From Actinomycetota bacterium (GTDB lineage Bacteria > Actinomycetota > CADDZG01 > WHSQ01), in contig WHSV01000009.1 of the NCBI GenBank assembly GCA_009379915.1, forward strand, positions 1 to 63,783: a stretch of 63,783 nt of DNA, read 5' to 3'. Both the position numbers and the translations under genes were made by a program. Of the stretch, positions 25,362 through 34,368 are shown one piece after another (position 1 is the first letter of the stretch; every line of letters starts with the position of its first letter). The notes beneath the pieces are model-generated. The model had not been told where the DNA came from and made no database searches. It saw only the letters and a program-made list of their open reading frames with translations.

Positions 25362-26365
25362 CCCGAGGTGGCGTAGCCACCCATCGTCAGCGCCAGCAGT
25401 GCTTTGCCGCTGTGCAGGCGATTCTCGGCCTCCTGGAAGACGACGGATTGCTCGCCGTCGATTACCTCGTCCGTCACCTCGTAACCGCGGTCGGCGGGAA
25501 GGCAGTGCATGTAGATGGCATCGTTCGCGGCGGTCTGCATCCGCCGGTGGTTGCAGATCCAGTCCTTGTACTTGGCGTTGAGGGCGAGCGCCTCCTGCTC
25601 GTTTCCGAACAGGTGCTCGGCCCCCCATGACTTCGGATAGACGACCTGAGCGTCGGCGAAACCCGCATCCATGTCGTCGACCTCGGTGATCGAGCCGCCA
25701 CCCCTCGTCGCAATGAGCCGGGCCCGATCCATCACGTGAGACATGAGCCGGTATTCCGGGGGCCGGGCGATGGTGACGTCGGCTCCGAAACGAGGGAGGA
25801 GCAATGCGAGTCCCTGTGGCACGCTCATCGGCTTGGCGTAAGACGGAGCGTAGGCCCACGACACGCAGACCTTCATCCCCGTCAGGTCGCGCGTGCCGAA
25901 GACCTCCTCGATCGTCATGAGATCGGCCAGTTGCTGAGTGGGATGGTCCTCGTCGCACTGCAGGTTGATGACCGGCGTCTCGGAGTAGCGCGCCACCTCC
26001 CTGATGTAGGCGTTGCCCTCGCCCGGGACCTTGTCGTGGCGGATAGCGATCCCGTGCCCGTAGGACGACAGGATGATCCCCATGTCGCGCGGGCTCTCCC
26101 CATGAGCGATCTGGGACGTGTTCGCGTCGATGAAGTGAGCGTGTCCGCCGAGCTGGGTCATCCCCGCCTCGAACGCGTTGCGAGTCCTGGTCGAGAGGTC
26201 CAGGAAGATCATGAACAACGTCCTGTCGGACAGCAGGCGGTGGGGATCGCCGGACTTGAAGGCGCCTTTCAGCTCGCGCGCGACGTCCAGAGCGGTGCCG
26301 ATCTCGTCGACCGACCAGTCGGCGGTCGAGATGAAGTCTCTCCCCGTCAGTTCAGCGCGTCCCAC
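25358..26365 (-). CDS. ygeW: YgeW-type carbamoyltransferase
   Basis: Aspartate/ornithine carbamoyltransferase-fold protein, 335 aa. Carbamoyl-phosphate loop STRTRNAFEAGM (about residues 58-69), HPTQQLADLMTIEEVFG and MHCLPAD are present. The substrate-side loop differs from true OTC/ATC, and the sequence follows the YgeW group of knotted carbamoyltransferases. In yge clusters it is thought to run in the phosphorolytic direction, taking the carbamoyl group from a ureido intermediate to give carbamoyl phosphate. GTG 26365 has GGGAGGA upstream. Last gene of the five-gene minus-strand operon. No carbamate kinase gene is nearby. Confidence 0.85.
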   Translation of the reverse strand: MGRAELTGRDFISTADWSVDEIGTALDVARELKGAFKSGDPHRLLSDRTLFMIFLDLSTRTRNAFEAGMTQLGGHAHFIDANTSQIAHGESPRDMGIILSSYGHGIAIRHDKVPGEGNAYIREVARYSETPVINLQCDEDHPTQQLADLMTIEEVFGTRDLTGMKVCVSWAYAPSYAKPMSVPQGLALLLPRFGADVTIARPPEYRLMSHVMDRARLIATRGGGSITEVDDMDAGFADAQVVYPKSWGAEHLFGNEQEALALNAKYKDWICNHRRMQTAANDAIYMHCLPADRGYEVTDEVIDGEQSVVFQEAENRLHSGKALLALTMGGYATSG

Positions 26366-26378
26366 GTATCCTCCCTCT

Positions 26379-27686
26379 CTAGAGATTTGCCATGCGCTCC
26401 CACAGCACCGGTGCGCTCACGCGACAGCGCGCCGCGAGTTCCTCCTCGTCGACGAGGAGATGCTTGTGGTCGCGTACGACCCATCGGCCCGCCACCATCA
26501 CGTCGCGCACCGCTGCGGCCGTGAGGCCGAATATGAAGTGTCCCGCGAGATTGTCGGCGTCGACGGGAGTGGGAGAGGAATACTCCAGCACCATCAGGTC
26601 GGCCGGCGCGCCCACCTCCAGCGTGCCGAGCGCCGGCTCGCCGAACAGCGCTCCGGCCACATCGGCTCCGGTGGCCAGACGTTCGGTCGCAAACGCGGGT
26701 CCGGTCGTCCCGCTTGCCTCGCGCGCCTTCAGGTAGCACGCGCGCGCCTCGGCGAACATGTCGCCGTCGATGCCGTCGGTTCCCAGCGCCACCCGCTCAC
26801 CCATGTCCTGTACCGGTGCATAACCGACTCCATTGTTCATGTTGGAGCGTGGGTTGTGAGCCACCCATGCTCCCGAGGCCCGGACCCGGGCGCGCTCGGA
26901 ATCGTCGAGATGAACGCCGTGGGCGATGAGATCGCCTTCCTCGAGCGCGCCCTCGTCGGCCAGGCGGTGGGCGGTGCGTTGACCGTAGCGTTCCTGTGAA
27001 TCGCGCTCGTCGCATTCATCCTCGGCGAGATGGATGTGAATCGGCGTCGCAGAGTCGCGAGCCACGGCAACGAGTGACTCCATCGTGGGACGGCCGATTG
27101 TGAAGGACGCGTGCGCGCCGACCATGCCGCGCACGAGGGCCCGCCGGTTCGTCTTGATAAAGCGCGCGTTCTCCTGGACGCCGGCGAGGCCCCGCGGTTC
27201 ACCGTGTCGATCGCTGACCTCGTAGCACACAACCGCGCGCATTCCAGCCTCGTCGAGTCCGTCGGCCACCGCGTCCAGCGACGAGTCGATGGCTTCGGGC
27301 GAGGCGTGGTGGTCGACGAGCGAGGTCGTTCCGGCTCTCGCGGCTTCGACCGCACCCACGAGCGCAGAAAGCTTCACCGTCTCGAGATCGAGCGCGCGAT
27401 CCAGACGCCACCACACGCGCTCGAGGATCTCGGGAAAGGTGCGCGGGAGGTCCGCGGGTCCCGGCATTCCGCGTGCCAGAGCCGAATAGAGGTGATGATG
27501 CGCGCAGACGTTGCCCGGCATCACGAGACAACCCGAGACGTCCACCCGCTCGGCCGGCGCCCGACTCGCCGCTTGGTTCCCCGGCGTTGCTTGCGAGATG
27601 CGCCCCGCTGCGACCGCGAGATCCCCCGGCACGAGTATTCCGCGGCGCGGATCGGCGAGGACTCCACCGGCGAGAAGCGCGTTCAA
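26379..27686 (-). CDS. ssnA: SsnA-type aminohydrolase
   Basis: Amidohydrolase of the SsnA group, 435 aa. Metal motif NVCAHHHLYSALARGM, then HIHLAEDECD, the His of VAHNPRSNMNNGVGYAPV and the Asp of LGTDGIDGDMFAEA. TTG 27686 is the start: it overlaps the xdhD stop by 4 nt (TTGA) and no ATG/GTG fits. SsnA belongs to the anaerobic purine cluster of enterobacteria and gut bacteria, where it acts on a purine-derived intermediate. It is paralogous to the deaminase at 19224-20585, so the island holds two of these enzymes. Confidence 0.85.
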   Translation of the reverse strand: MNALLAGGVLADPRRGILVPGDLAVAAGRISQATPGNQAASRAPAERVDVSGCLVMPGNVCAHHHLYSALARGMPGPADLPRTFPEILERVWWRLDRALDLETVKLSALVGAVEAARAGTTSLVDHHASPEAIDSSLDAVADGLDEAGMRAVVCYEVSDRHGEPRGLAGVQENARFIKTNRRALVRGMVGAHASFTIGRPTMESLVAVARDSATPIHIHLAEDECDERDSQERYGQRTAHRLADEGALEEGDLIAHGVHLDDSERARVRASGAWVAHNPRSNMNNGVGYAPVQDMGERVALGTDGIDGDMFAEARACYLKAREASGTTGPAFATERLATGADVAGALFGEPALGTLEVGAPADLMVLEYSSPTPVDADNLAGHFIFGLTAAAVRDVMVAGRWVVRDHKHLLVDEEELAARCRVSAPVLWERMANL

Positions 27687-30325
27687 GAGGCGGGTTCGGC
27701 GGCGGCGCGGCGAGCGGCGCCGAGCTTGGCGACGGCCCGCGGGTGCGCCGCCTTCGCCGCCGCTGTGTCCTTCATCGGCAACCGGGTGCGCCACTTGCCG
27801 TCGAAGGAGTGGACCGCGCCGGCCACCGCCCCGGCGGTGGGCACGAGCCCGATCTCGCCCACCCCCTTTGCTCCGTAGGGACCCTCCGGCTGAGTTTCTT
27901 CGATGAAGATGCACTCGACCCTGGGCATGCCCTTCGCGGGGATGATTCCCTGCGACTTCAGCGTCGGGGTCTTGATGTGGCCGCCCTCGACGACGAACTC
28001 CTCGGTGAGCGAGTGCCCCAAGCCCATGTGAACCGAGCCCTCGATCTGTCCCTCGAGCAGGTTCCGGTTCATCACCTTTCCCACGTCGTGGGCGGCGACC
28101 ACCCTCTCGATCCTCCCGTCGGCGTCGAGGATCACGACTTGAACGCCCCACCCGTAGCAGATGTGGGAGCGCTCGAGGTTCGGGTCGTCCATCGGCTGAG
28201 TGAGCCTGAACTCGACCTCCCCGGTGAACTCCTGACCCACGAGATCGGTCAGCTGATTACCGTTGAGCTCCGCTCTCAGCTTCTCGCAGGCGCGCTTCAC
28301 CGCGAGTCCGCCGAGAAAGGTTCCGCGCGACGCGGTCGTCTGTCCCGTCGCGAACTCGCGCTCGGTGTCCACGCGCACGCTCACGTGCTTGAGCTCGATT
28401 CCGCTCTGCGCCAGTTCCTCGCAGGCGACCTGCTGGAGCACGGTATGCACACCCTGGCCCATCTCGGTCCACGAATGCCGTACGAGAATCGATGCATCCT
28501 CCTGAACCTCCACCGATGCGCGCCCGTACTCGGGCAGGCCGTTGCCGACGCCGACGTTCTTGACCGCACTGGAGATCCCCGCGTAGCGCGCGCCCTTGTA
28601 GATCTCCTTGACGGCCTCGAGGCACTTCTTGAGACCCACTCCTTCGCCGAGAATCTGCCCGGTGCCGAAGGTCGAGCCGACATCGAGCGCGTTGATCCAG
28701 CGGATGTCGAATCCGTCCATGCCCGCCATCTCGGCGAGGCGATCCATGCAACCCTCCATTGCAAAGTTCGCCTGGTTCGAGCCGAAGCCGCGCATCGCCC
28801 CAGCCGGTGGATTGTTCGTGTAGACGGCGTGCGCCGCGACGTTGACGACCGGCACGTCGTATGCGCTGCAGGAGTGGCCGCAGGCGCGTTGCAGCACCTT
28901 GTCCCCCACGCTCGCGTAGGCCCCCGTGTCGCCCACGATGCGAGCCTTCACGGCAGTGAGCCTGCCCCTCGAGTCGCAGCCCACGGTGTAGGTCATCCGC
29001 AGCGGATGCCGTTTGACGTGCATGCGTACCGACTCTTCGCGCGAGAGCGTGAGCTTGACCGGCACGCCGGCGGCTCGCGACATGACCGCTGCGTGACCGT
29101 TGATCCCGAGGTCCTCTCTCGCCCCGAACGCGCCTCCGTTGGAGACCAGCGACACTCGCACTTTGTCCTCGGGCTCGCCGAGCAGCCGCGCGATCTGGCG
29201 ACGGTCGTCCCAGATTCCCTGGCCCCCGGACAACACGTGCATCCCCTCGTCCCTGTCGACGGCGAGCGCGGACTCGGGCTCGAGGAACGCGTGCTCGATG
29301 AACTGGGTCTGAAACGTCTCGGTGACGACATGGTCCGAGGCGGCCAGCGCCGCGTCGGCGTCACCGCGCTCGATCCTCCAGGTCTTCAGCAGGTTCCCGC
29401 CGTCGTGCACCCGTGGCGCACCCGGTTCAAGCGCGCGCTCGGGATCGGTGACGGGCTCGAGCACCTCGTAAGCGACCTCGATGGCGGCCGCCGCCCGGCG
29501 AGCGACCAGACGCGAGGTCGCGACGACCCCCGCAAGCACGTCACCGACGTAGCGGGTCGTCTCTCCCTCGGCGACGAACGCGGGCCAGTCGTTGTGGATG
29601 CAGCCCACCTCTCGCTCGCCCGCGACGTCACTTGCGAGCACTACGCGCACCACTCCGTCCATGGCCTCGGCCCTCGAGACGTCGATCTTCGTGACCACGG
29701 CGCGCGGGTGGTCGGCGAAACGAAGTGCTCCGTGCCGAGTGTCCTGTACCTCCATGTCGTTGATGAAGGGCTTGAGACCGAGTGCCAGCTCGAACGACTG
29801 GTACTTCGGCGTTCGTGAGCCGATCCGGCCGGACCAGTCGAGGTGCGGTTGCTCGTCACCCGAAAGGATTCCCCCCGCCATCTCGATCGCGTCTATGACC
29901 TTCACGTAGCCCGTGCAGCGGCAGAGGTTGCCGGCGAGTGATTTGGCTATCTCGCTGCGGGACGGTTGAGGGTTCTTGGTGAGGAGGTTGAGGGCCTTGA
30001 CCACTATTCCGGGGGAGCAGAATCCGCACTGGGACGCACCCGTCGCGGAGAACGCCAGGGCGAACGCCTCGCGCTCGTGATCGGAGAGCCCCTCCAGGGT
30101 CACGACCGACTTGCCGGCGAACTTCGAGGCCGGCTGCGAGCAAGCCACCCGCGCGTGCCCGTCGACGAGCACCGTGCAGGCCCCGCAGTAGCCCTCGGGC
30201 TGGCACCCGTCCTTGGCCGCGAGCAGGCCCAGGTCGTCTCGCAGGACGTCGAGGAGCGTCTCGTCCTCCGCGGCTTCGACCGCGACATCCTCGCCGTTCA
30301 CCTGGAACTGCAAGCGTTCGTTCAT
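27683..30325 (-). CDS. xdhD: XdhD-type molybdenum hydroxylase ([2Fe-2S] and Mo domains fused)
   Basis: Purine hydroxylase of 880 aa. Residues about 1-155 carry two [2Fe-2S] clusters (GCQPEGYCGACTVLVDG, QCGFCSPG, GNLCRCTGY). The rest is the Mo-cofactor part with GGAFGAREDLG, PPAGAMRGFGSNQANFAME and GAKGVGEIG. XdhD is usually grouped with selenium-dependent dehydrogenases because Mo-Se cofactor genes are neighbours; none are seen here and there is no in-frame TGA. ATG 30325 lies 2 nt after the YgeY stop. A FAD partner is not fused and must be the subunit at 21052 or another flavoprotein. Confidence 0.88.
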   Translation of the reverse strand: MNERLQFQVNGEDVAVEAAEDETLLDVLRDDLGLLAAKDGCQPEGYCGACTVLVDGHARVACSQPASKFAGKSVVTLEGLSDHEREAFALAFSATGASQCGFCSPGIVVKALNLLTKNPQPSRSEIAKSLAGNLCRCTGYVKVIDAIEMAGGILSGDEQPHLDWSGRIGSRTPKYQSFELALGLKPFINDMEVQDTRHGALRFADHPRAVVTKIDVSRAEAMDGVVRVVLASDVAGEREVGCIHNDWPAFVAEGETTRYVGDVLAGVVATSRLVARRAAAAIEVAYEVLEPVTDPERALEPGAPRVHDGGNLLKTWRIERGDADAALAASDHVVTETFQTQFIEHAFLEPESALAVDRDEGMHVLSGGQGIWDDRRQIARLLGEPEDKVRVSLVSNGGAFGAREDLGINGHAAVMSRAAGVPVKLTLSREESVRMHVKRHPLRMTYTVGCDSRGRLTAVKARIVGDTGAYASVGDKVLQRACGHSCSAYDVPVVNVAAHAVYTNNPPAGAMRGFGSNQANFAMEGCMDRLAEMAGMDGFDIRWINALDVGSTFGTGQILGEGVGLKKCLEAVKEIYKGARYAGISSAVKNVGVGNGLPEYGRASVEVQEDASILVRHSWTEMGQGVHTVLQQVACEELAQSGIELKHVSVRVDTEREFATGQTTASRGTFLGGLAVKRACEKLRAELNGNQLTDLVGQEFTGEVEFRLTQPMDDPNLERSHICYGWGVQVVILDADGRIERVVAAHDVGKVMNRNLLEGQIEGSVHMGLGHSLTEEFVVEGGHIKTPTLKSQGIIPAKGMPRVECIFIEETQPEGPYGAKGVGEIGLVPTAGAVAGAVHSFDGKWRTRLPMKDTAAAKAAHPRAVAKLGAARRAAAEPAS

Positions 30326-30327
30326 GT

Positions 30328-31527
30328 TCAGTCTCCGATCCCGGCGATTGCCGCGGGCAGGGCCGCGTAGTAGGCGACCGAGGCCACCAGGTGATCGACG
30401 GGGCACTGGTCGAGAACGGAATGCGCCCAACGCTCCTCGCTCGGCCCGAAACCGATCGTCGGTATTCCCAAGCGGCCGGCCGACGCAATGCCGTTGGTCG
30501 AGAACGTCCACTTGTCCACCTCGGGCGTCTTGCCGAGGGCGGCCTTCCCGGCAGCCGCTCCCGCAGCAACGAGTGGGTGGTCCGGCTCGAGCACCCACGT
30601 CGGGTAGTACTTCTCGGTTTCCAGCGTCAGCCCCGTGTAAGCGGGACGGGCGTAGTCGAGAACCTCGACCTTCGCGTTCTCGGCGGAGCCGAGGGACGCC
30701 ACCTCCTTGAGCGCAGACTCCAGGGTCTCGCCCGCGGTGAGGCGGCGGTCGAGATAGATCGTGCAGGAGTCGGGGATTGCGTTCAGAGAGGCCGTCTCGC
30801 ACTCGATCATGGTCACGGCGATGGTTCCGCGCCCGAGAAAGGCGTCGTCGGCAAGCCGCTCGTTGAGCTCGGTAACGTCGAGGACAACCGGAGCCATCGC
30901 GGCAACCGCGTTGTCACCCCGCTCCGGCGCGCTCGCGTGCGCGGACGTGCCCCTCGTTTGAACGGAGATCTCCATCCGACCTCGATGCCCCCGGTACACC
31001 GCGAGGTTCGTGCACTCACCGAGCACGACGGCGTCCACGCCGGTCACCGTCTCGGTGAGGAAATAGCCGAGCGCAAGCCCGTCACAATCCTCTTCCATGA
31101 CCGTGCCGACGACGTAGACGGTCACATCCGCGCCGTCGAGGCCTCGGCCGGCTATGAGCTTCCCACCGTAGACCTGCGACGCGACCGCGCCCTTGTTGTC
31201 CGACGCACCACGGCCGAAGACGACACCGTCGGTGAGCTTGCCCTCGTAGGGATCGTGGGGCCAGGACGAGGAATCCCCTACTCCGACCGTGTCCATGTGG
31301 GCATCGAGAACGATCTTGGTCTTACCGTCGCCGATACGTCCTACGACGTTGCCCATTGGGTCGGAAAAGACCTCGTCGTAACCGAGGTCCTCCATTTCGG
31401 CCGCGATCCGTCGCGCCACGTCTGCCTCCTCGCACGAAGGGGAGGGTATGGCGATGATCTCGCGCAAGAAACCTGTCACGTCGTCGCGATACTGTTCTGC
31501 TTGCTCCAGGTAATCGCTCAAGTTCAA
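30328..31527 (-). CDS. ygeY: YgeY-type M20 family hydrolase
   Basis: Zinc amidohydrolase/peptidase of the M20 family, 399 aa. Metal and catalytic motifs: [35 protein letters not shown] (Glu base) and [15 protein letters not shown] in the dimer domain. YgeY proteins travel with xdhD/ssnA and are predicted to remove an acyl or carbamoyl group from a ring-opened purine product. TTG 31527 overlaps the LLM stop by 4 nt (TTGA) with GAGGAC upstream. Confidence 0.88.
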   Translation of the reverse strand: MNLSDYLEQAEQYRDDVTGFLREIIAIPSPSCEEADVARRIAAEMEDLGYDEVFSDPMGNVVGRIGDGKTKIVLDAHMDTVGVGDSSSWPHDPYEGKLTDGVVFGRGASDNKGAVASQVYGGKLIAGRGLDGADVTVYVVGTVMEEDCDGLALGYFLTETVTGVDAVVLGECTNLAVYRGHRGRMEISVQTRGTSAHASAPERGDNAVAAMAPVVLDVTELNERLADDAFLGRGTIAVTMIECETASLNAIPDSCTIYLDRRLTAGETLESALKEVASLGSAENAKVEVLDYARPAYTGLTLETEKYYPTWVLEPDHPLVAAGAAAGKAALGKTPEVDKWTFSTNGIASAGRLGIPTIGFGPSEERWAHSVLDQCPVDHLVASVAYYAALPAAIAGIGD

Positions 31528-32642
31528 GTCCTCGCTACTTGTAGGCCGAAGGCGTCGATCATCGCGTCGACGTCATCTCCCAGCGGATAAAGAACGGGGC
31601 AGGTCGCACCGTGCTCGATGTACTCGTTCACCTTCGCTCTGCACTCGTCCGGTGTCCCCGACGCGCTCACGAGCTGGACGACCTCGTCGGGCACCAGTGC
31701 CGCCGCTTTCTCGATCTCATCGTGTGTGGCGGGCCAGTCGACCACCGCGTTGATCTCCTCGATCAGCGACGAGTCGACGCCGGAGGCCTTCATGATATGC
31801 GGTTGCTGTCCGAGGTACTGCGTGAGGAGCAAACGGGCCGCGTCCAGCGCTTTGGTCCGATCGTCGTCGAGCGAGCAAACCACGAGCTGGGGGCGATCGA
31901 CGTCGTCGATGCTCCGGCCCCCGCGCCTGGCCCCCGCTTCGAGCCGCTCCATCGCATCGTCGTTGTAACTCGGCGAGACCATGTAATTGAGAACGACGCC
32001 GTCGGCGATCTCGCCGGCGAGCTCGAGCATCTTGGGGCCGGTGGCGCCGACGTAGATCGGGATGTCGCGCGCGGAGACGTCTCCGTGTACGACATCGATC
32101 CTCACACCGTCGAGGTGCACGAACTCACCCTCGTAGGAGACCTCGTCGAGAGTGAACAGCCTCCGGCAAGCCTCCACCGTTTCGCGCATGCACTGCAGCG
32201 GATGGCGGCGAGAGATGCCGACCTTGCGCGCCAGCGGATCCCACCAGGCCCCCAGTCCGAGCATGACGCGGGCCGGCGCGAGGTCGTCGAGCGTGACGAA
32301 GGTCGCGGCCAGCAGTCCAACGTTGCGCGTCCACGTGTTCACCACCCCCGAACCGACCTTGATGCGATCGGTCGATGCGGCGAAGGCGGCCATCGGCACC
32401 GTCGCCTCTCTGACGAGGCGAGACTCGGCCTGCCACACCGCCTCGAAGCCCCTCTCCTCCGCCCGCTGCACGTAGCGAATCCCATCCCTTATGGGGTGCT
32501 TGTCCTGCAGGTAGAGAGCTACGCGCTGGGGAGATGCGTTCGCTGTAGGGCTCCTCTTAGACGCCGGGTGTGCGTTCAGTCGATTATGCGGAAGCCTCGG
32601 AGCTCGCGTCAACATCGTCGAAACGTCGCCAGAGGCGACCAT
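31524..32642 (-). CDS. LLM-class (F420-type) flavin-dependent oxidoreductase
   Basis: Luciferase-like TIM-barrel oxidoreductase, 372 aa if begun at ATG 32642. Recognisable parts: [15 protein letters not shown] at the first strand, [33 protein letters not shown] and [19 protein letters not shown]. This is the F420-dependent (methylene-H4MPT reductase-like) branch; FMN cannot be excluded. The first 40 residues are not family-like. ATG 32642 lies inside the palindromic element at 32637-32685 with GGGAGG 11 nt upstream; ATG 32615 is the alternative. First gene of the ygeY-xdhD-ssnA-ygeW operon, so a redox step in purine catabolism is likely. Confidence 0.85.
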   Translation of the reverse strand: MVASGDVSTMLTRAPRLPHNRLNAHPASKRSPTANASPQRVALYLQDKHPIRDGIRYVQRAEERGFEAVWQAESRLVREATVPMAAFAASTDRIKVGSGVVNTWTRNVGLLAATFVTLDDLAPARVMLGLGAWWDPLARKVGISRRHPLQCMRETVEACRRLFTLDEVSYEGEFVHLDGVRIDVVHGDVSARDIPIYVGATGPKMLELAGEIADGVVLNYMVSPSYNDDAMERLEAGARRGGRSIDDVDRPQLVVCSLDDDRTKALDAARLLLTQYLGQQPHIMKASGVDSSLIEEINAVVDWPATHDEIEKAAALVPDEVVQLVSASGTPDECRAKVNEYIEHGATCPVLYPLGDDVDAMIDAFGLQVART

Positions 32643-32685
32643 TGTCAGATCAGCCTCCCTACAGGAGTCTCGAATGACGATGGTC
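32637..32685. repeat. 49-nt palindromic element, copy 2
   Basis: GACCATTGTCA...TGACGATGGTC with 27 nt between. Reverse complement matches copy 1 (5857-5905) at 40 of 49 positions. The inner stem has changed C-G to T-A on both sides, keeping pairing. It overlaps the predicted start of the LLM oxidoreductase gene. Confidence 0.7.
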
Positions 32686-32986
32686 GAGCCGCGCCAGAAG
32701 CAGGGAGGTGATGCGCGGCCGGTACGCGCCTGCCCGGGCTGTGGACAGGCCGGGCGGGTGGGTGTAGGCAGATAGGAGGAAACACACCGGCCGCATCAGG
32801 GGGTGAGTCACATCGGACCACCGTGGCCGTCTCGGAACCGCGGGATCTGCGTGCGCGACTCTCGGACGTCCCTGCATCCCGATTCCGGGAGCAGGAGAGC
32901 TGGAGATCGTCCCGTCACGACGGGAGGTGATGACCTTGGATTAGGCAAATTGCTTAGTCAATCCAGGTCGCTCTAAGGGGGAATTT
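32643..32986. other. Divergent intergenic region (LLM operon / fdhA)
   Basis: 344 nt. It contains most of palindromic copy 2, a hairpin CCCGTCACGACGGG at about 32912-32925 and, directly upstream of fdhA, an AT-rich dyad around 32933-32964 (GGATT...AATCC enclosing GCAAATTGC) that may be the fdhA promoter or operator. No gene is supported. Confidence 0.5.
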
Positions 32987-34207
32987 ATGGCAGGCAATAA
33001 GGCACTCGCGTACCTCGAGCCGGGCAAGGTCGAGATACAGACAATCGATTATCCCGAACTCGTCCTCAAGGACGGACCCGGGGTCAACCCCGCGAACGTC
33101 GGCCGCAAGTGCGAGCACGGCGTCATCTTGAAGGTTGTATCCACCAACATCTGCGGGAGCGATCAGCACATGGTTCGGGGTCGGACCACAGCACCGCGAG
33201 ACCTCGTGCTCGGTCACGAGATTACCGGCGAGGTCATCGAAACAGGTCGCGACGTCGAATTCATCAAGAAGGGAGACCTCTGTTCCGTTCCGTTCAACAT
33301 CGCCTGTGGGCGGTGCGTTAACTGCAAGGAAGGCAAGACCGGCATCTGTCTGAACGTCAACCCGGACCGGCCCGGTTCGGCCTACGGGTACGTCGATATG
33401 GGCGGATGGGTCGGCGGCCAGGCCGAGTACGTCATGGTCCCCTACGCGGACTTCAACCTCCTGAGGTTCCCGGACAAGGATCAGGCGATGGACAAGATCC
33501 GCGACCTGACCATGCTTTCGGACATCTTTCCGACCGGATTCCATGGTGCCTACAGCGCCGGAGTCGGGCCCGGGTCGACCGTGTACGTTGCCGGGGCGGG
33601 CCCCGTCGGGCTGGCAAGCGCGCACTCGGCGCAATTCCTCGGGGCGTCCGCCGTGATCGTTGGTGATGTCATCGACGAACGGCTTGCCCAGGCGAGGAGC
33701 TTTGGCTGCGAGACGATCGACCTGAAGAAGGACGCGACGCTGCCGGAGCAGATCGAGCAGATTCTCGGCGAACCCGAGGTCGATGCCGCTGTGGACTGCG
33801 TCGGTTTCGAGGCCCGTGGGCACGGCGCGGACTCGGACCACGAGGCGCCGGCCACGGTACTCAACTCGATCATGGGCGTCGCCCGCGCCGGGGCCAGTTT
33901 GGGCATCCCCGGGCTGTACGTCACGGGCGATCCGGGAGGGGTCGACGAGTCCGCCAAGGTCGGCTCGCTGAGCATCCGCATCGGGCTCGGCTGGGCGAAG
34001 TCCCACACCTTCACGACCGGTCAGTGCCCGGTGATGAGATACCACCGGGGCCTCATGCAGGCGATCCTTCGGGACAAGGTGCAGATCGCCAACGCCGTGA
34101 ACGCCACGGTCATCCCGCTGGACGATGCGCCCGAGGGCTACCGCGACTTCGACAAGGGGGCATCCAAGAAGTTCGTGCTGAATCCGCACGGCTTGGTCGA
34201 TGCATGA
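32987..34207 (+). CDS. fdhA: Glutathione-independent formaldehyde dehydrogenase
   Basis: Zinc-dependent medium-chain dehydrogenase, 406 aa, oxidising formaldehyde with NAD without added thiol. Catalytic zinc motif NICGSDQHM and GHEITGEV; structural zinc IACGRCVNCKEGKTGIC; long insert ADSDHEAPATVLNSIM typical of FdhA rather than ordinary alcohol dehydrogenases; Rossmann motif VAGAGPVGLA. ATG 32987 follows TAAGGGGGAATTT. Single-gene unit ending in a strong terminator. The extra formaldehyde detoxification may serve one-carbon units released in purine or N-methyl metabolism, but that is inference. Confidence 0.93.
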   Translation: MAGNKALAYLEPGKVEIQTIDYPELVLKDGPGVNPANVGRKCEHGVILKVVSTNICGSDQHMVRGRTTAPRDLVLGHEITGEVIETGRDVEFIKKGDLCSVPFNIACGRCVNCKEGKTGICLNVNPDRPGSAYGYVDMGGWVGGQAEYVMVPYADFNLLRFPDKDQAMDKIRDLTMLSDIFPTGFHGAYSAGVGPGSTVYVAGAGPVGLASAHSAQFLGASAVIVGDVIDERLAQARSFGCETIDLKKDATLPEQIEQILGEPEVDAAVDCVGFEARGHGADSDHEAPATVLNSIMGVARAGASLGIPGLYVTGDPGGVDESAKVGSLSIRIGLGWAKSHTFTTGQCPVMRYHRGLMQAILRDKVQIANAVNATVIPLDDAPEGYRDFDKGASKKFVLNPHGLVDA

Positions 34208-34239
34208 GAGGAGCGAGTGTTTGAGGCGCTCCCGCGAGC

Positions 34240-34270
34240 GGGGGGCTCGGCAATCCGGGCCCCCCTTCGT
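34240..34270 (+). terminator. Terminator of fdhA
   Basis: GGGGGGCTCGG (34240-34250) pairs with CCGGGCCCCCC (34255-34265) around a CAAT loop with a single G-T pair, followed by TTCGT. Lies 33 nt after the fdhA stop. Confidence 0.7.
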
Positions 34271-34368
34271 GTCCGGGTTGTAAATCCCTGGGCCGTGGTT
34301 CGCCGGCCCTTACCCTTTAAATGACCTGAACCGCTGAAGTTGTGCGCCTCCCCGGTCGAAGGGTAAGC

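Noticed and set aside
27473-29818. Long open frame antisense to ssnA/xdhD
   Set aside because: Composition typical of a shadow frame (Arg/His-rich), no motif; the opposite strand encodes recognisable enzymes.
27683-30325. Selenocysteine in XdhD
   Set aside because: No in-frame TGA occurs before the terminal stop and no selenium genes are in the window.
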